A stretch of DNA of 54,417 nt, from NCBI GenBank assembly GCA_947259925.1, contig CAMYOG010000029.1:1-54417 (forward strand). Direction: 5' to 3'. The number at the start of each line of letters is the position of its first letter. Position 1 is the first letter of the stretch. Positions 17,274-28,000 of the stretch are shown piece after piece. This DNA is from Thermoanaerobaculia bacterium (GTDB lineage Bacteria; Acidobacteriota; Thermoanaerobaculia; Multivoradales; JAHEKO01). Below the pieces are notes generated by a model, which searched no databases, was not told the DNA's origin, and saw only the letters and a program-made list of their open reading frames with translations. The translations under genes and the position numbers were made by a program.

Positions 17274-17876
17274 ATGAGAGCTAGACGATCCAACACCGTA
17301 CGCAACCGACGCGTCCCGCGTCAGGCCGGCTTCTCCCTCCTCGAGGTCCTGGTCGGCTTCTTCATTCTGCTGCTGGTCGTGATGGGGCTGCTGCCCCTCT
17401 TCACCCGAGCGGTGGTCGCCAACATCTCGGGCAAAGAAGCGACCGTGGTGACGAACATCGGCACCACGCAGCTCGAGAACCTCGTGCAGCTCAGCTTCAA
17501 CAACTTCGGAACGTCGATTCCGATCGGCAACAACGTCAACCAGACGATCGACTACTGGGGGCGCGACGACGACGCCGATCCGGGCACCGAGGACTGGGCT
17601 CCCTCGCAGGAGTTCGCGACCTGGCGGCGCACGACCGAGGTCCGGCAGTTCGGCGTCGGCAGTGGGGTCGACACCAACCTGGACGGCGTCCCCGACGCCC
17701 TGCCCGGGCTCGAGGACGACAACTACGACGGCTACTTCGACAGCGAGCTGGCGGGCGGCACGACGCCCAACGCGATCCACCTCAAGGAGGTCAGGGTGCT
17801 GATCGAGAGCCAGCGCACCCCGTTCGGCGCAGGCGAGCCGACCGAGCTGACCCTGCGCACCCTGAAGGCCTTCTAG
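17274..17876 (+). CDS. pilV: Type IV pilus minor pilin, PilV family
   Basis: A 200-aa minor pilin. The prepilin site is RQAG|FSLLEVLVGFFILL with cleavage after Gly19 and Glu at +5 (Glu24). The long hydrophobic helix ends near residue 45; the remainder is a pilin-like soluble domain containing an acidic segment (DDDADPGTEDW; LEDDNYDGYFDSELAGG). Those Asp-rich stretches could bind calcium. It starts 18 bases after fimT behind GGGAG and ends 13 bases before pilW, so it is part of the same transcript. Confidence 0.87.
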   Translation: MRARRSNTVRNRRVPRQAGFSLLEVLVGFFILLLVVMGLLPLFTRAVVANISGKEATVVTNIGTTQLENLVQLSFNNFGTSIPIGNNVNQTIDYWGRDDDADPGTEDWAPSQEFATWRRTTEVRQFGVGSGVDTNLDGVPDALPGLEDDNYDGYFDSELAGGTTPNAIHLKEVRVLIESQRTPFGAGEPTELTLRTLKAF

Positions 17877-17889
17877 GACCGGAGACAAT

Positions 17890-19230
17890 ATGCGACATAG
17901 AGCCATCCACTTCTCGCATTCCCGAGCGGCGCACCGCCAGGCGGGCTTCACCCTGCTCGAGCTGCTGGTCGTCATCGTCCTGGTCGCCATGCTGACCGTC
18001 GGACTGCTCGACATCTTCGATCGCAACGCCACGCTGGCCAAGACGCAGAACCAGCTGGCCGATCTCCAGCAGGGTCTGCGCACCAGCCAGAACCTGATGG
18101 GCCGCCTCAGCCGGATGGCGGGGCGGGGCGGCCTGCCGGCGATGATCAACGACGGCGGCGTGCGCCGGCTACCGGCGATCACCGTCATCGACAACATCGG
18201 CGCCGGCGGCGGCTCACTGGAGGTCGTGCCCGGGCTCGCGGACGGTCCGACCGCGCTCGCCGGCACCGACGTCCTGACCGTCCGCGGCGCCTTCACGACC
18301 TCGATCGGTCAGGTGAACACCGTCGACAACGCGGCATTCGTGCTACGCGACTCGGCCGGTCTACCGACCGAGAGCGCGTCGCTGGCGACCAGCGGCACCG
18401 TGGTGCTCAGGACGCCCAGCCCGACCGGTCGCACACAGGTGCTCGACGACTTCAACAACGCGATCACCATGGGCATGAACGAGGCGCTCGTCCTGGTGAG
18501 CAATGTCGACGAATCGATCTACGCCGTCGTCGAGCTCAATCCCGGCGCCAGCGCCATCGGTCCGAGCTCGGTCACCCTGGCGTTCAACGTCACCGGCGGC
18601 ATGCACACCGACGGTTACCGCCAGCTCTACGCCTCCGGCAACGGCGGCAGCCCGGTTCTTCCCACCGCCCTCACCAGCGTCGGCTGGGTCGGGATCCTCG
18701 AGGAGTACCGGTTCTACGTCCGGGACGCGGTGCCCAACCCGATGCTGTCGATGGCACGCATGTTCCCCGGCACCCAGACGCCGTACGGCGGGGACGCCAG
18801 CGCCGAGCTGGACGTAGCCGAGGACATCCGCGAGTTCCAGGTGGCGCTCGGCTTCGACTCCGTCCTCGGCGACCCCCTGGTCGATGCCAACGGAGATGGC
18901 CAGACCAACGACGACGACGTCGTCCTCACCGAGTACGAGGACGGCGAGAACGACGACTGGCTGTTCAACGGCGACGACGACCCGATGGTCTCACCCTGGA
19001 TCCCGCCGTGGGACAACGACGACGGCACGCCCGGCGTGCCGCCGCGGCCGGAGCTCTACTACCTCCGGATCAACACGCTCGCGCGGACCCGGTCGCCGGT
19101 CCTCAAGTACCAGGCGCCGGAGATCCCGACCATGGAGAACGCTGTCGTGACGCCGCTCAACACCTTCGAAGAGCGGCTGCACCGGCGTCAGCTCCTCTCG
19201 ACCATCATCGATCTGAGGAACATCTCATGA
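17890..19230 (+). CDS. pilW: Type IV pilus minor pilin, PilW family
   Basis: A 446-aa minor pilin, long for PilW. The prepilin site RQAG|FTLLELLVVIVLVAML is cut after Gly19, with Glu at +5 (Glu24). The membrane/assembly helix is followed by QNQLADLQQGLRTSQNLMGR, typical of PilW. Residues about 330-365 carry Asp-rich runs (DANGDGQTNDDDVVLTEYED; NGDDDPMVS), including a DANGDGQTND loop of EF-hand/dockerin type. A GGAG site precedes the ATG. The stop overlaps the pilX start as ATGA. Confidence 0.87.
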   Translation: MRHRAIHFSHSRAAHRQAGFTLLELLVVIVLVAMLTVGLLDIFDRNATLAKTQNQLADLQQGLRTSQNLMGRLSRMAGRGGLPAMINDGGVRRLPAITVIDNIGAGGGSLEVVPGLADGPTALAGTDVLTVRGAFTTSIGQVNTVDNAAFVLRDSAGLPTESASLATSGTVVLRTPSPTGRTQVLDDFNNAITMGMNEALVLVSNVDESIYAVVELNPGASAIGPSSVTLAFNVTGGMHTDGYRQLYASGNGGSPVLPTALTSVGWVGILEEYRFYVRDAVPNPMLSMARMFPGTQTPYGGDASAELDVAEDIREFQVALGFDSVLGDPLVDANGDGQTNDDDVVLTEYEDGENDDWLFNGDDDPMVSPWIPPWDNDDGTPGVPPRPELYYLRINTLARTRSPVLKYQAPEIPTMENAVVTPLNTFEERLHRRQLLSTIIDLRNIS

Positions 19231-19859
19231 CCACCCATCGGAAAGAACTCCGGAACGAACTCCGCTCCGAGAGCGGCAGCGCCTACCTTCTGGCCATCAT
19301 GGTCATTCTCATTCTGACCATGGTCGGCCTCGCGGTCTCGCTCACCACCCAGAGCGAGATGCGGATCGGCGAGAACGAGCGGCTCCAGCGGCGCAGCTTC
19401 TACAGCGCCGACGCCGGGATCAACATCCAGACCGCGAAAGCGCTGGTCGCCGGCGACCAGAACTGCTTCAACCTCGACCTGGTCGAGGAGAGCCAGGACC
19501 CGAATCTCCACATCCGCAACCGCATCCAGACCTCGCACTTCGCACCGGTCTCGACCGGCTGGTGCAATCTCTGCCAGGTCAACCAGGACTCGCCCTTCCA
19601 GAAGGTCAACCACGTGGTCACCTCGGTCGCGACCCGGGTCGCCTGGGAGGGCGATCCCGACAACCCGCCGCAAAAGCCAGCACCGATGGCCGAGGAACGG
19701 TTGACCGTGATGGTGTCGCTCCAGCCCTTCAACGCCGACACCCAGACCGCGGTCAACGCCATCACGCCGGGAACCGGAAGTGGCTTCGACTGGCAGACGA
19801 GCTGGGAGGTCAGCGGCTCGAGCGCAAACAACCTGTGCGGCATCCTTGAGGGCTTCTAA
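19227..19859 (+). CDS. pilX: Type IV pilus assembly protein, PilX family
   Basis: A 210-aa protein. The start at 19227 is fixed by the four-base overlap with pilW. The N-terminal helix SGSAYLLAIMVILILTMVGL is followed by SEMRIGENERLQRRSFYSAD, a hallmark of PilX (membrane helix, then an amphipathic stretch with Ala-Asp-Ala-Gly). The prepilin Glu+5 is absent, as in other PilX/GspK-like members. Its soluble domain contains two Cys (CNLC near residue 112) that could form a disulfide. The final codons overlap the pilY1 start by one base (TAATG). Confidence 0.83.
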   Translation: MTTHRKELRNELRSESGSAYLLAIMVILILTMVGLAVSLTTQSEMRIGENERLQRRSFYSADAGINIQTAKALVAGDQNCFNLDLVEESQDPNLHIRNRIQTSHFAPVSTGWCNLCQVNQDSPFQKVNHVVTSVATRVAWEGDPDNPPQKPAPMAEERLTVMVSLQPFNADTQTAVNAITPGTGSGFDWQTSWEVSGSSANNLCGILEGF

Positions 19860-22800
19860 TGAAGAACATTCGCTTCCTGAGCGCTTCTGGCGCGACTCTT
19901 TTCCTCCTGCTTCTGGGACTCACCCTGCTCGCTCCGGGCGCCGGCGTCGCCGACGACCGCGACCTGGTTCGCGAAGGCGGGCGCGTGCCCTATCTGATGG
20001 TGATCTTCGACGTTTCCGGCTCGATGAACTGGCAGCCCGGAGGCGACGTGTTCGCACCGGGCTACGGCGACGATCCGAACAGCAAGTTCTACCAGGCCAA
20101 GTCGGCCCTCTTCCGGGTGGTGAGCGACCCCGAGCTGGACGACATCTTCTGGGGCTTCTCGACCTACAACCAGGACAACGTCCGCGTGTATCGGAAGCAC
20201 CACCTCTACAGCCCGAGCGTCGACTTGCCCTGGGTCACCGACGACCGCCTGCCCTATCCGCGCCAGGGTGATCCGAAGCACTTCGGCGACAACTGCATGG
20301 ACGACGCCGACGGCGACACCAATTGCGACCTGGACGGCAACGATCGGCTGGGCTCGTGCAACGGCGCCCGCGACGTCGACAACCCCGAGTCGTGGGGCGA
20401 AATCCTCACCTTCCCGGTCACCGGCGACGCCGGCACCTGGACCACCGAAGAGTGGGTGAGACACGACGGCCGGCGCTTCTACGTCCGCTTCAACATCGCC
20501 GGCGGCAATCTCGGCGACGAGACGATTCAGGTGCGCGTCCGGATCCGCGAGGCGCGCAACGACTGCGGGGTCTGGCTGACCGGCACCCAGAGCCAGACCG
20601 TCCAGTTCGAGCGCACCTACGCCTCCGACACCCAGGGGCGCAATCTGCCCGGGTCCAATCAGGTCCTCATGTGGCAGATCGACAACCGCACCGATTCCGC
20701 CGGCAACCCGAACGGTTTCTGGAACCCCGACGACAACCGGGCGACCAACACCTGCAGGGGCTGGGAGCCGAACAACGACTCGAGCGCCGACGACACCATG
20801 GGCGTCAATCTGAAGTACCAGACCGTCGGCGACCCCGCCACGCGCCATTCGAGCGTCATGGACCGGGGTGACGTGATCCCGCTCGATTGGGAGAGCGAGG
20901 CGGTCTGGGGGCTCTCGAACCGCGATCTGATCCTGCAGCGCCTGGCGCCCAACTACGATCCGGCGGACACGTCGATCGTGCCCGACCTCCGGGTGGCGTC
21001 CTACTTCCGGGACCACCCGAACCAGATGACCAACGGACGTCTCGAGCTCCGGCCGCAGTACGTCAACACGCCGCCCCTGCTCCCCAATGGCGCCACGCCG
21101 ATCGGCAACTCGATGCGCGACTTCATGAACTTCTACGACGTCTGGGACGGCGTCGCGAGTGGACCCGACGGCGACGAGTTCTTCGGCTGCCGCTCGGTCA
21201 ACCTCTTGATCATCACCGACGGTGACGAGACCTGTTACAGCGGCAGTCAGACCGGTCAGACCGACGGCGGCGGCGACGCCAATCCGTGCTGGATCGCCGA
21301 TCGGCTGCTGAATCAGAACGATCGTGACGTCCGCACCTTCGTGATCGGCTTCGGCCTTCAGGGCCAGAACACCAACTTCCTCAACTGCATCGCCCAGAAC
21401 GGCGGCACCGACGCGATCGACGTTGACGGCGACGGCACGACCGACATCACCGGGCCGATCCTGCCCGGCAACGAGGACGAGCTGGTCGACGCACTCAAGT
21501 CGGTCATCCAGTCGATCCGTGCTCAGCAGCGCTCGTTCGCTGCCGCCGCGGTCCCGCAGGGCCAGGCGACGGTGCAGGACAAGGCGTACCTGACCAGCTT
21601 CCTGCCGCTCGAGAGCGAGTCGGTGTGGCCCGGTCGCCTCGACGCCTATCTGCGGCCGATCCCGGTCAAGGACGCGGTCATCGAGCTGCCCGACGGCACC
21701 TCGGTCACCCGCCAGGTTCCGGACCCGGACAAGACCTGCAGCCCGAGCGACGAGAGCTCGTGTCACCTCTGGAACGCCGCCGACGAGTTGCTCGATCAGG
21801 CAGCGAGTCCGGCCCAGATTCTGGTCGGGGACTACAACCTCGGCAACGACGAGGACGAGCGGCGGGTCTACTTCGGCCAGGACGATCCTGGCTCGGACAT
21901 CCCCGCCGACCGTGCCGACTTCGAGCGGCCGACGGCCGACCCGGACTGGCACGACCTGTTGGTGGGTATGGACATCTGCGACCTCGCCGACACGGCGTGC
22001 TCGCTCGACAACAACAACCGCAACGAGGCGATCGAGACGCTCGACTTCTTCCATCAGGTGAAGACGGCGATCGATCCCCGCGACACTTCGACCCTCGATT
22101 ACCTGCTCGGCGACATCTTCCATTCCGATCCGAAGGTGATCGGCAACCCCGACAACTTCCAGTACTGGATCTCCGACGTCGCCGGGAGCGGCACGCTGCC
22201 GCTGGTCGACATCTGCGACGCGTCGCCGGGTGGCTACCGCTGCTTCTTCGCCCAGCAGCAGTTCCGCCGCAAGATGCTGCTCACCGGCAGCGACAGCGGC
22301 CAGCTCCACGCCTTCGACGCGGGTGTCTTCCGCGGCTCGTGCGAGACCAACCCGTTCACCAGCCAGGAGTTCGTGGCCGGCCAGTTCGACAACGGCACCG
22401 GCCGCGAGATCTTCTCCTTCGTGCCTCGCACGGTGATGCCGTCTCTGGTCAGTCTCAAGGACAACCTCTCCCACGAGTTCACCGTCGACGGGCCGGTGGC
22501 GAGCGGCGACATCTACATCGACCCGCTCCACAACGGCACTCCCGAAGTGGACGAGCGCGAGTGGCGCACCATCGCCATGGCCGGCCTGCGCGAGGGCGGC
22601 AAGGGTTATTACGCTCTCGACATCACGCAGCCCGACGATCTGGCCGACTGCGACAGCTTTCCGGTGCTGCCCGAGCCGCGACCCGGGGCGCAGAATTTCG
22701 TGCCCTCCTGCCTCGACGGCGGCTGCGCCGATACCCTGCCGTTCCCGAGCGTTCTGTTCGAGTTCACCGACACCGAGGAGTGCGGTGAGAACGGCTCCGG

Positions 22801-24004
22801 CGACTACCTGCAGCTCGCCGACGGCCAGTGCGACAGCGACGACAATGGCCTCTCCGACCTCGGCGACGCCTGGTCGAGGCCGGTCATCGGTCGCATCAAG
22901 GTGCTCGAGGACGACGGCGGCAACCCCGTGGAAGCCGACCGGTACGTCGCGATCTTCGGCGGTGGCTCCGACCCCGGCCGCAAGGGCATCGAAGAGGCCG
23001 AGGGCAACCATCTCTACATGATCGATCTCGAGACCGGCAAGGCGATCTACAAGCGTCGGGTACCGAACCCGCCGAGCGGCGTCCCGGCCGGTTCGATCGC
23101 CGCCGACGTGGCCGCGGTCGACCTCGATCAGGACGGCTACATCGAGACCATCTACTTCGGCACCACCGGCGGGTTCATGTACAAGACCGACATCCGCGTG
23201 GCTCAGCAGCTCGAGAGCGTGCCGAGCGCCGGCGACCGGGTCACCCACCCGGCGTGGGATCCGTTCCCGATCTTCAACACCCAGGGACGGCCGATCTACT
23301 TCGAGCCGGCGGTGGTCTTCGTCGCCCAGCTCGGCCAGTACGCGCTGTCGTTCGGCACCGGCGACCGCGAGGACCTCTGGAGCACGAGCCTGGTCGAAGG
23401 CCGGATCTACATGATCCTGGACAACAACTTCGAGGCGGCCGACGTGACCGCCGGCATCCTGCCGAGAACCGAGTCCGCCTACCAGGAGATCAACTTCGGC
23501 ACCACCAACACCGGTACCGACTACCTGCAGCAGCCGCCGAACGGCTGGTACATCCGTCTCGAGGATGACGAGCGAGTGATCACCAAGTCGTTCTCGCTCG
23601 CCGGAATCACAGTGCTCTCGTCCTTCCAGCCGCTCGAGGAGACGGCGGAGGGCGGCGTCTGCCGCCGGTTCGGCAACAGCCGGGTGACCGTGGTCACCAG
23701 CACCAGCGCCAACTCACTGCTCTCGTCCGGGGACCGGTTCTTCATGATCCCGGCTGGCTTCTTGTCGACACCGTTCGCCGAGGTCGGGCAGACCAAGAAC
23801 CCGGGCGACGACGGCGACCAGACCGCCGACGATCTGCCCGACAACCTCGCCGACGTGATGAACGAGATCCGCAAGCTCTTCCCGAGCAACTGCCGGTTCA
23901 CGAACGCCACCGTCAACATCAAGGCGGTCCGTGACGACACCGGCATCGAGTTCCTGGCGGCGGTCCCGGTCTGCACGGTCGAGACCAACTGGAGGGACTT
24001 CTGA
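19859..24004 (+). CDS. pilY1: PilY1-type type IV pilus tip adhesin/assembly factor
   Basis: A 1381-aa exported protein. The signal peptide ends near residue 31. An N-terminal von Willebrand A domain begins with the metal-site motif DVSGSMN (Asp51), and its later strand NLLIITDGDETCYS is at about 445-460, so about 300 residues sit between the two. The insert holds Ca-loop-like runs (DADGDTNCDLDGND). The C-terminal half (about 740-1350) is the PilY1 propeller (LLTGSDSGQLHAFDAG; GLREGGKGYYALDITQPDDL; IFGGGSDPGRKGIEEAEGN). It carries the calcium loop DLDQDGYIE with ligands Asp1088, Asp1090, Asp1092 and Glu1096, the site that controls pilus retraction in Pseudomonas. Fifth gene of the sigma-54 operon; it overlaps both neighbours by one base. 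Confidence 0.92.
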   Translation: MKNIRFLSASGATLFLLLLGLTLLAPGAGVADDRDLVREGGRVPYLMVIFDVSGSMNWQPGGDVFAPGYGDDPNSKFYQAKSALFRVVSDPELDDIFWGFSTYNQDNVRVYRKHHLYSPSVDLPWVTDDRLPYPRQGDPKHFGDNCMDDADGDTNCDLDGNDRLGSCNGARDVDNPESWGEILTFPVTGDAGTWTTEEWVRHDGRRFYVRFNIAGGNLGDETIQVRVRIREARNDCGVWLTGTQSQTVQFERTYASDTQGRNLPGSNQVLMWQIDNRTDSAGNPNGFWNPDDNRATNTCRGWEPNNDSSADDTMGVNLKYQTVGDPATRHSSVMDRGDVIPLDWESEAVWGLSNRDLILQRLAPNYDPADTSIVPDLRVASYFRDHPNQMTNGRLELRPQYVNTPPLLPNGATPIGNSMRDFMNFYDVWDGVASGPDGDEFFGCRSVNLLIITDGDETCYSGSQTGQTDGGGDANPCWIADRLLNQNDRDVRTFVIGFGLQGQNTNFLNCIAQNGGTDAIDVDGDGTTDITGPILPGNEDELVDALKSVIQSIRAQQRSFAAAAVPQGQATVQDKAYLTSFLPLESESVWPGRLDAYLRPIPVKDAVIELPDGTSVTRQVPDPDKTCSPSDESSCHLWNAADELLDQAASPAQILVGDYNLGNDEDERRVYFGQDDPGSDIPADRADFERPTADPDWHDLLVGMDICDLADTACSLDNNNRNEAIETLDFFHQVKTAIDPRDTSTLDYLLGDIFHSDPKVIGNPDNFQYWISDVAGSGTLPLVDICDASPGGYRCFFAQQQFRRKMLLTGSDSGQLHAFDAGVFRGSCETNPFTSQEFVAGQFDNGTGREIFSFVPRTVMPSLVSLKDNLSHEFTVDGPVASGDIYIDPLHNGTPEVDEREWRTIAMAGLREGGKGYYALDITQPDDLADCDSFPVLPEPRPGAQNFVPSCLDGGCADTLPFPSVLFEFTDTEECGENGSGDYLQLADGQCDSDDNGLSDLGDAWSRPVIGRIKVLEDDGGNPVEADRYVAIFGGGSDPGRKGIEEAEGNHLYMIDLETGKAIYKRRVPNPPSGVPAGSIAADVAAVDLDQDGYIETIYFGTTGGFMYKTDIRVAQQLESVPSAGDRVTHPAWDPFPIFNTQGRPIYFEPAVVFVAQLGQYALSFGTGDREDLWSTSLVEGRIYMILDNNFEAADVTAGILPRTESAYQEINFGTTNTGTDYLQQPPNGWYIRLEDDERVITKSFSLAGITVLSSFQPLEETAEGGVCRRFGNSRVTVVTSTSANSLLSSGDRFFMIPAGFLSTPFAEVGQTKNPGDDGDQTADDLPDNLADVMNEIRKLFPSNCRFTNATVNIKAVRDDTGIEFLAAVPVCTVETNWRDF

Positions 24005-24711
24005 TGCTACGCCTCATCGGCCTGGCAGCGATTCTCGTGCTGACGGCCGCCGCTCCGGCGGCGGCCGACTGGCTGGTCACGACGTCGGGCGAGGAGATCG
24101 AGACCGCGGGCGAGTGGGAGGTTCGGGGTGCACTGGTGGTCTTCCAGACTCCCGACGGTCGGCTCAACTCGCTGCGCGCGAGCGAAGTCGACCTCGACGC
24201 CAGCCACGAGCGAACCACCGCGCCGGTCGTCGAGCCCGAGCCCGAGCCCGAGCCGACTCCGCGCGGCCCGGTGTTGGTGATCACCGATGCGGACGTCGCT
24301 CACGTCGCCGCGGACTTCGAGGAGACCGGCGAGCCGGAGGCCGAGGACGGACCGGAGGCCGAGGACTCACCCGCGGCGAGCGTTCTCGAGGTCGTCCGCT
24401 GGCAGGACCTCGTCGACGTCCAGGCCAACACGCTCCAGATCTTCGGCTCGGTCGCCAACCGCGGGGAGAGCGTGGTCACCAACGCTCGGGTCATGGTGCG
24501 ACTCCTCGACCGCTCGGGCGACCTCCTCGAGAGCCAGCGGGCGACGCTCGGCGAGCCGGCGATCGGCCCTGGAGCGATGACCTCGTTCTCGGCGACCTTC
24601 CCGGGTAGCCCCGGCTTCGCCTCGGTCGAGTTCGACGTGCAGGCGCGTGGCTTCCGAGTCAGGCCCGCTCCGGAGCTGCTCGAGGCACCCGACGGGTCCG
24701 AGAACGGATAG
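24004..24711 (+). CDS. Exported FxLYD-like protein at the end of the pilus operon
   Basis: A 235-aa exported protein whose ATG overlaps the pilY1 stop by one base. The signal peptide ends near residue 21 (APAAADW). Residues about 23-65 form a small domain (WLVTTSGEEIETAGEWEVRG). A Pro/Glu linker (EPEPEPEPTP) and an acidic spacer follow. The C-terminal half (about 140-222) resembles an FxLYD domain (QIFGSVANRGESVVTNARVM; LLDRSGDLLESQ), a beta-sandwich often found in cell-surface proteins. In typical operons this position is occupied by pilE, which is absent here, so the gene is a plausible extra pilus factor; no function is known. Confidence 0.65.
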   Translation: MLRLIGLAAILVLTAAAPAAADWLVTTSGEEIETAGEWEVRGALVVFQTPDGRLNSLRASEVDLDASHERTTAPVVEPEPEPEPTPRGPVLVITDADVAHVAADFEETGEPEAEDGPEAEDSPAASVLEVVRWQDLVDVQANTLQIFGSVANRGESVVTNARVMVRLLDRSGDLLESQRATLGEPAIGPGAMTSFSATFPGSPGFASVEFDVQARGFRVRPAPELLEAPDGSENG

Positions 24712-24748
24712 CTCCACCGGACGGCAGGCTCCGAGCCCTCCACCTCGT

Positions 24749-24784
24749 TCGCCGCTTTCTTGGCGGCGAGACCGCCACTTTTTG
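24749..24784 (+). terminator. Intrinsic terminator after the pilus operon, with a competing hairpin
   Basis: A six-pair stem TGGCGG/CCGCCA (24761-24766 with 24772-24777, loop CGAGA) is followed by CTTTTTG, the pattern of a Rho-independent terminator. An overlapping seven-pair stem TCGCCGC/GCGGCGA (24749-24755 with 24763-24769) would exclude it. The two cannot form together. It may simply be a terminator for the pilus operon, 50 bases after the last stop. The remaining gap to the kinase start at 25008 shows no other feature I can support. Confidence 0.6.
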
Positions 24785-25007
24785 TCAGTCCGAGCGGACC
24801 AAGCGCTCCGGAGCCCGGCGACGCCGTCCGAAGAGTCAGTGTTTCCCTGGTTCCCTGCACGCCGGAACCGATAGCGACCCGTCTATGTATCTGGCTCAGA
24901 GGTTGCTTTCTTCAGGTGCTCCAGTGATCGGAGGAGCCGCTTCTTCTCCGGTCCAAACGCGTGGGTGAGGGTGGCGACGGTCGCCCGTTGAGGCGATCGG
25001 CCACCAC

Positions 25008-28000
25008 ATGGGAAACGTCGTGATGAAACGGTCGCGTCTCAGCAGCCGCTCCTGGCAGAGGCCTATCTGCCTGGGCGCCTTGCTCGCGCTGGCGCTATCG
25101 CTGGCGCCCTCCGCCGACGCGGCCGAGCCACGCAACGTCCGGATCGAGCGCATCTCGTCGGAGGCCGGGCTGTCGCAGTCGCTGGTCAATTGCACGCTCC
25201 AGGACAGCAACGGCTTCATGTGGTTCGGCACCCAGGAGGGCCTGAACCGCTACGACGGCTATCAGTTCACGGTCTTCGATCACGACCCCGACGATCCCAA
25301 CAGTCTGCTCAAGGGCTCGATCCGATCGATCGTCGAGGACCACCGCGGGGTGCTCTGGATCGGCACGCTCGGCGGCGGTCTGAGCCGCTTCAACACCGTT
25401 CGTGGGACCTTCTCCCACTTCCGGCATTCCGAGACCGACCCGTCGAGCCTGAGCAGCAACCAGGTGCAGGTGGTCTACCGGGATCGCCAGGAGCGGGTGT
25501 GGGTCGGGACCGACGACAGCGGTCTCGATCTCTTCGACCCGAAGCGCGGCCAGTTCACGCACATCCAGCTCAAGCCCGGCGAGACGGTCAGCGTCCGCGG
25601 CATCCTGCAGGACGTGGATGGATACCTCTGGCTCGGCACCCAGCGGTCCGGGCTCTTTCGGTACGACCCGCGATCCGGAGCCGTCCACCACTACGAGCAC
25701 GATCCGGACTCAATGGGGTCGCTGAGCGACAACCGGGTGATGGACATCCTGCAAGACCGCTATGGGACCGTCTGGGTAGCGACCTACAGCGGCGGTCTCA
25801 ATCGATTCAACGCGCTGACCGAAACCTTCGATCACTTCCGGCACTCGCCCGACCATCCCACGTCGCTCGCCTCGGACACGACCCGGGTGATCTTCGAAGA
25901 CCGTTTCGGCACCCTCTGGATCGGCACCGACGAAGGTCTGAACGAATGGCTGCCCCGCGATGAGTCGTTCGCCGTCTACACCCACGATCCGGACGTGCCG
26001 TTCACCCTCAGCCACAACAGCATCATCTCGATCACCGAGGATCGGGGAGGTGTGCTCTGGATCGGCACCTACGGTGGCCTCAACAAGTGGAATCGCGCCA
26101 CCGAGGTGTTTAAGCACTACCGCCACTCGACCACCGACCCCACGCGCCTCCGCGACAGCTTCGTCACCTCCTTCGCGCCGGCGCCGGATGGGAAGACCTA
26201 CGTCGGCACCTTCGGTGGTGGCGTCAGCGCGCTCGACCCGGCGACCGGCACGTTCTCTCACCTGACCGGGGCACCGGACGGCCCGAACACGATCAGCGAC
26301 ACCCGCGTGATGTCTCTCTACACCGACGGCGACGGGATCCTCTGGGTCGGCACCCATAGCGGCGGGCTCGATCGCCTCGACCCGGAGACCGGCCGCGTCA
26401 CCCGCTACGAGGCCAATCCGTCGGACCCGAGCGCTCTGTCGGCGACCGGCGTGACCTCGATGCTCGAAGACAGCCACGGCCACTTCTGGGTCGGCACCTA
26501 CCGTGGCGGCCTCCACCTGTTCGACAAATCGACCGGCCGGTTCACCCGCTTCATGCACGATCCCGCGGACCCGACCAGCCTGAGCTCGAACCGGGTCGTC
26601 GCCCTGTACGAGGATCGAAACGAGCGAATCTGGATCGGCACCAACGGTGGCGGCCTGAATATCTTTCACCCGGAGTCCGAGACCTTCACCTCGTTCCGGC
26701 CGCTCGACGACACCCCGCAGAGCCTGCTGAGCACCGACGTCTGGGCGATTGTCGAGGACGACGCCGGCAACCTCTGGCTGGGGACCCAGGGTGGCGGCCT
26801 CAGCCTCTGGGCCGCCGAGCACCGGAGCCTCGGCCGGCCCCACTTCCAGAGCTACACCCAGCGCAACGGTCTGCTCAGCAACATCGTCTACGGGATCGTC
26901 CTCGACCGCACCGGCTCGCTCTGGCTGAGCAGCAATCGTGGGTTGACCCGGTTCAACCCCGAAACCGAGGAGTTCACCCACTACCACGAGAGCCATGGCC
27001 TGCAGAGCAACGAGTTCAACTTCGCAGCGGCGTATCGCTCTCCGACCGGCGAGCTCTTCTTCGGCGGCATAAACGGCTTCAACACGTTTCGACCCGAGCG
27101 CCTCAGGAACAGCGGCTACCAGGCGCCGATCGTCCTGACCCGCGCCCGGATCGGCAACCAGACGGTCGCCGACGTCGCCAGTGCGACGATCGACGCGTTC
27201 CAGATCGACTACCAGGACCGGTTCTTCGAGTTCGAGTTCGCGGCGCTCGACTTCGCCGCGCCGTCGCGGATCATCTACCGCTACCGCCTGCAGGGCCTGG
27301 ATGACCGTTGGATCGACCTCGGCACCCACCGGCGGATCGGCTACGCCGGCCTCGACCCGGGCCGCTACGTCCTGACCGTCAGCGCCACCAACCAAGACGG
27401 CAGCTGGAACGAGAACGAGCTGACCGTCGAGCTCGACGTACAACCGCCGCCCTGGGCGACGCCGCTGGCCAAGTCGATCTACGTGCTGGTGGCCGGCTTG
27501 CTCCTTCTGGCTGCCATCCGCGGCTCTCGCGCCCGCCTCGACCGCGTCCGCGAGCTGGCGGCGGCCACCAAGGCCAAGGAGCTGGCGGAGCTGGCCAGCC
27601 GCTCGAAGTCCCAGTTCCTCGCCAACATCAGCCACGAGATTCGGACGCCGCTCAACGGCGTTCTGGGCATGGTCGAGCTCCTCCAACAGACCGAGCTGAC
27701 CAAGCGTCAGCAGCGCTTCGCAGCGACCGCCGACCGCTCGGCGCGTCACCTGCTCAACCTGCTCAACGATCTGCTCGACCTGTCGAAGATCGAGGCCGGC
27801 CGCCTGACGCTCGAGACGGTGGAGTTCGATCTCCGTCAACTGGTCGAGGAGGTGATCGAGCTCGTCTCCGAGAACGCGCAGCAGAAAGACCTCCAGCTCT
27901 TCCACGTGATCCCCGAGGGGATGCCGCCGAAACTCGCCGGCGACCCGACCCGTCTGCGACAGGTGCTCGCCAACCTGGTGGGCAACGCCATCAAGTTCAC

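Noticed and set aside
19856..23248. Long antisense open frame (1130 codons) opposite pilY1
   Set aside because: Arginine/valine-rich low-complexity translation, no motifs, explained by high GC in the third codon position of pilY1 on the other strand.
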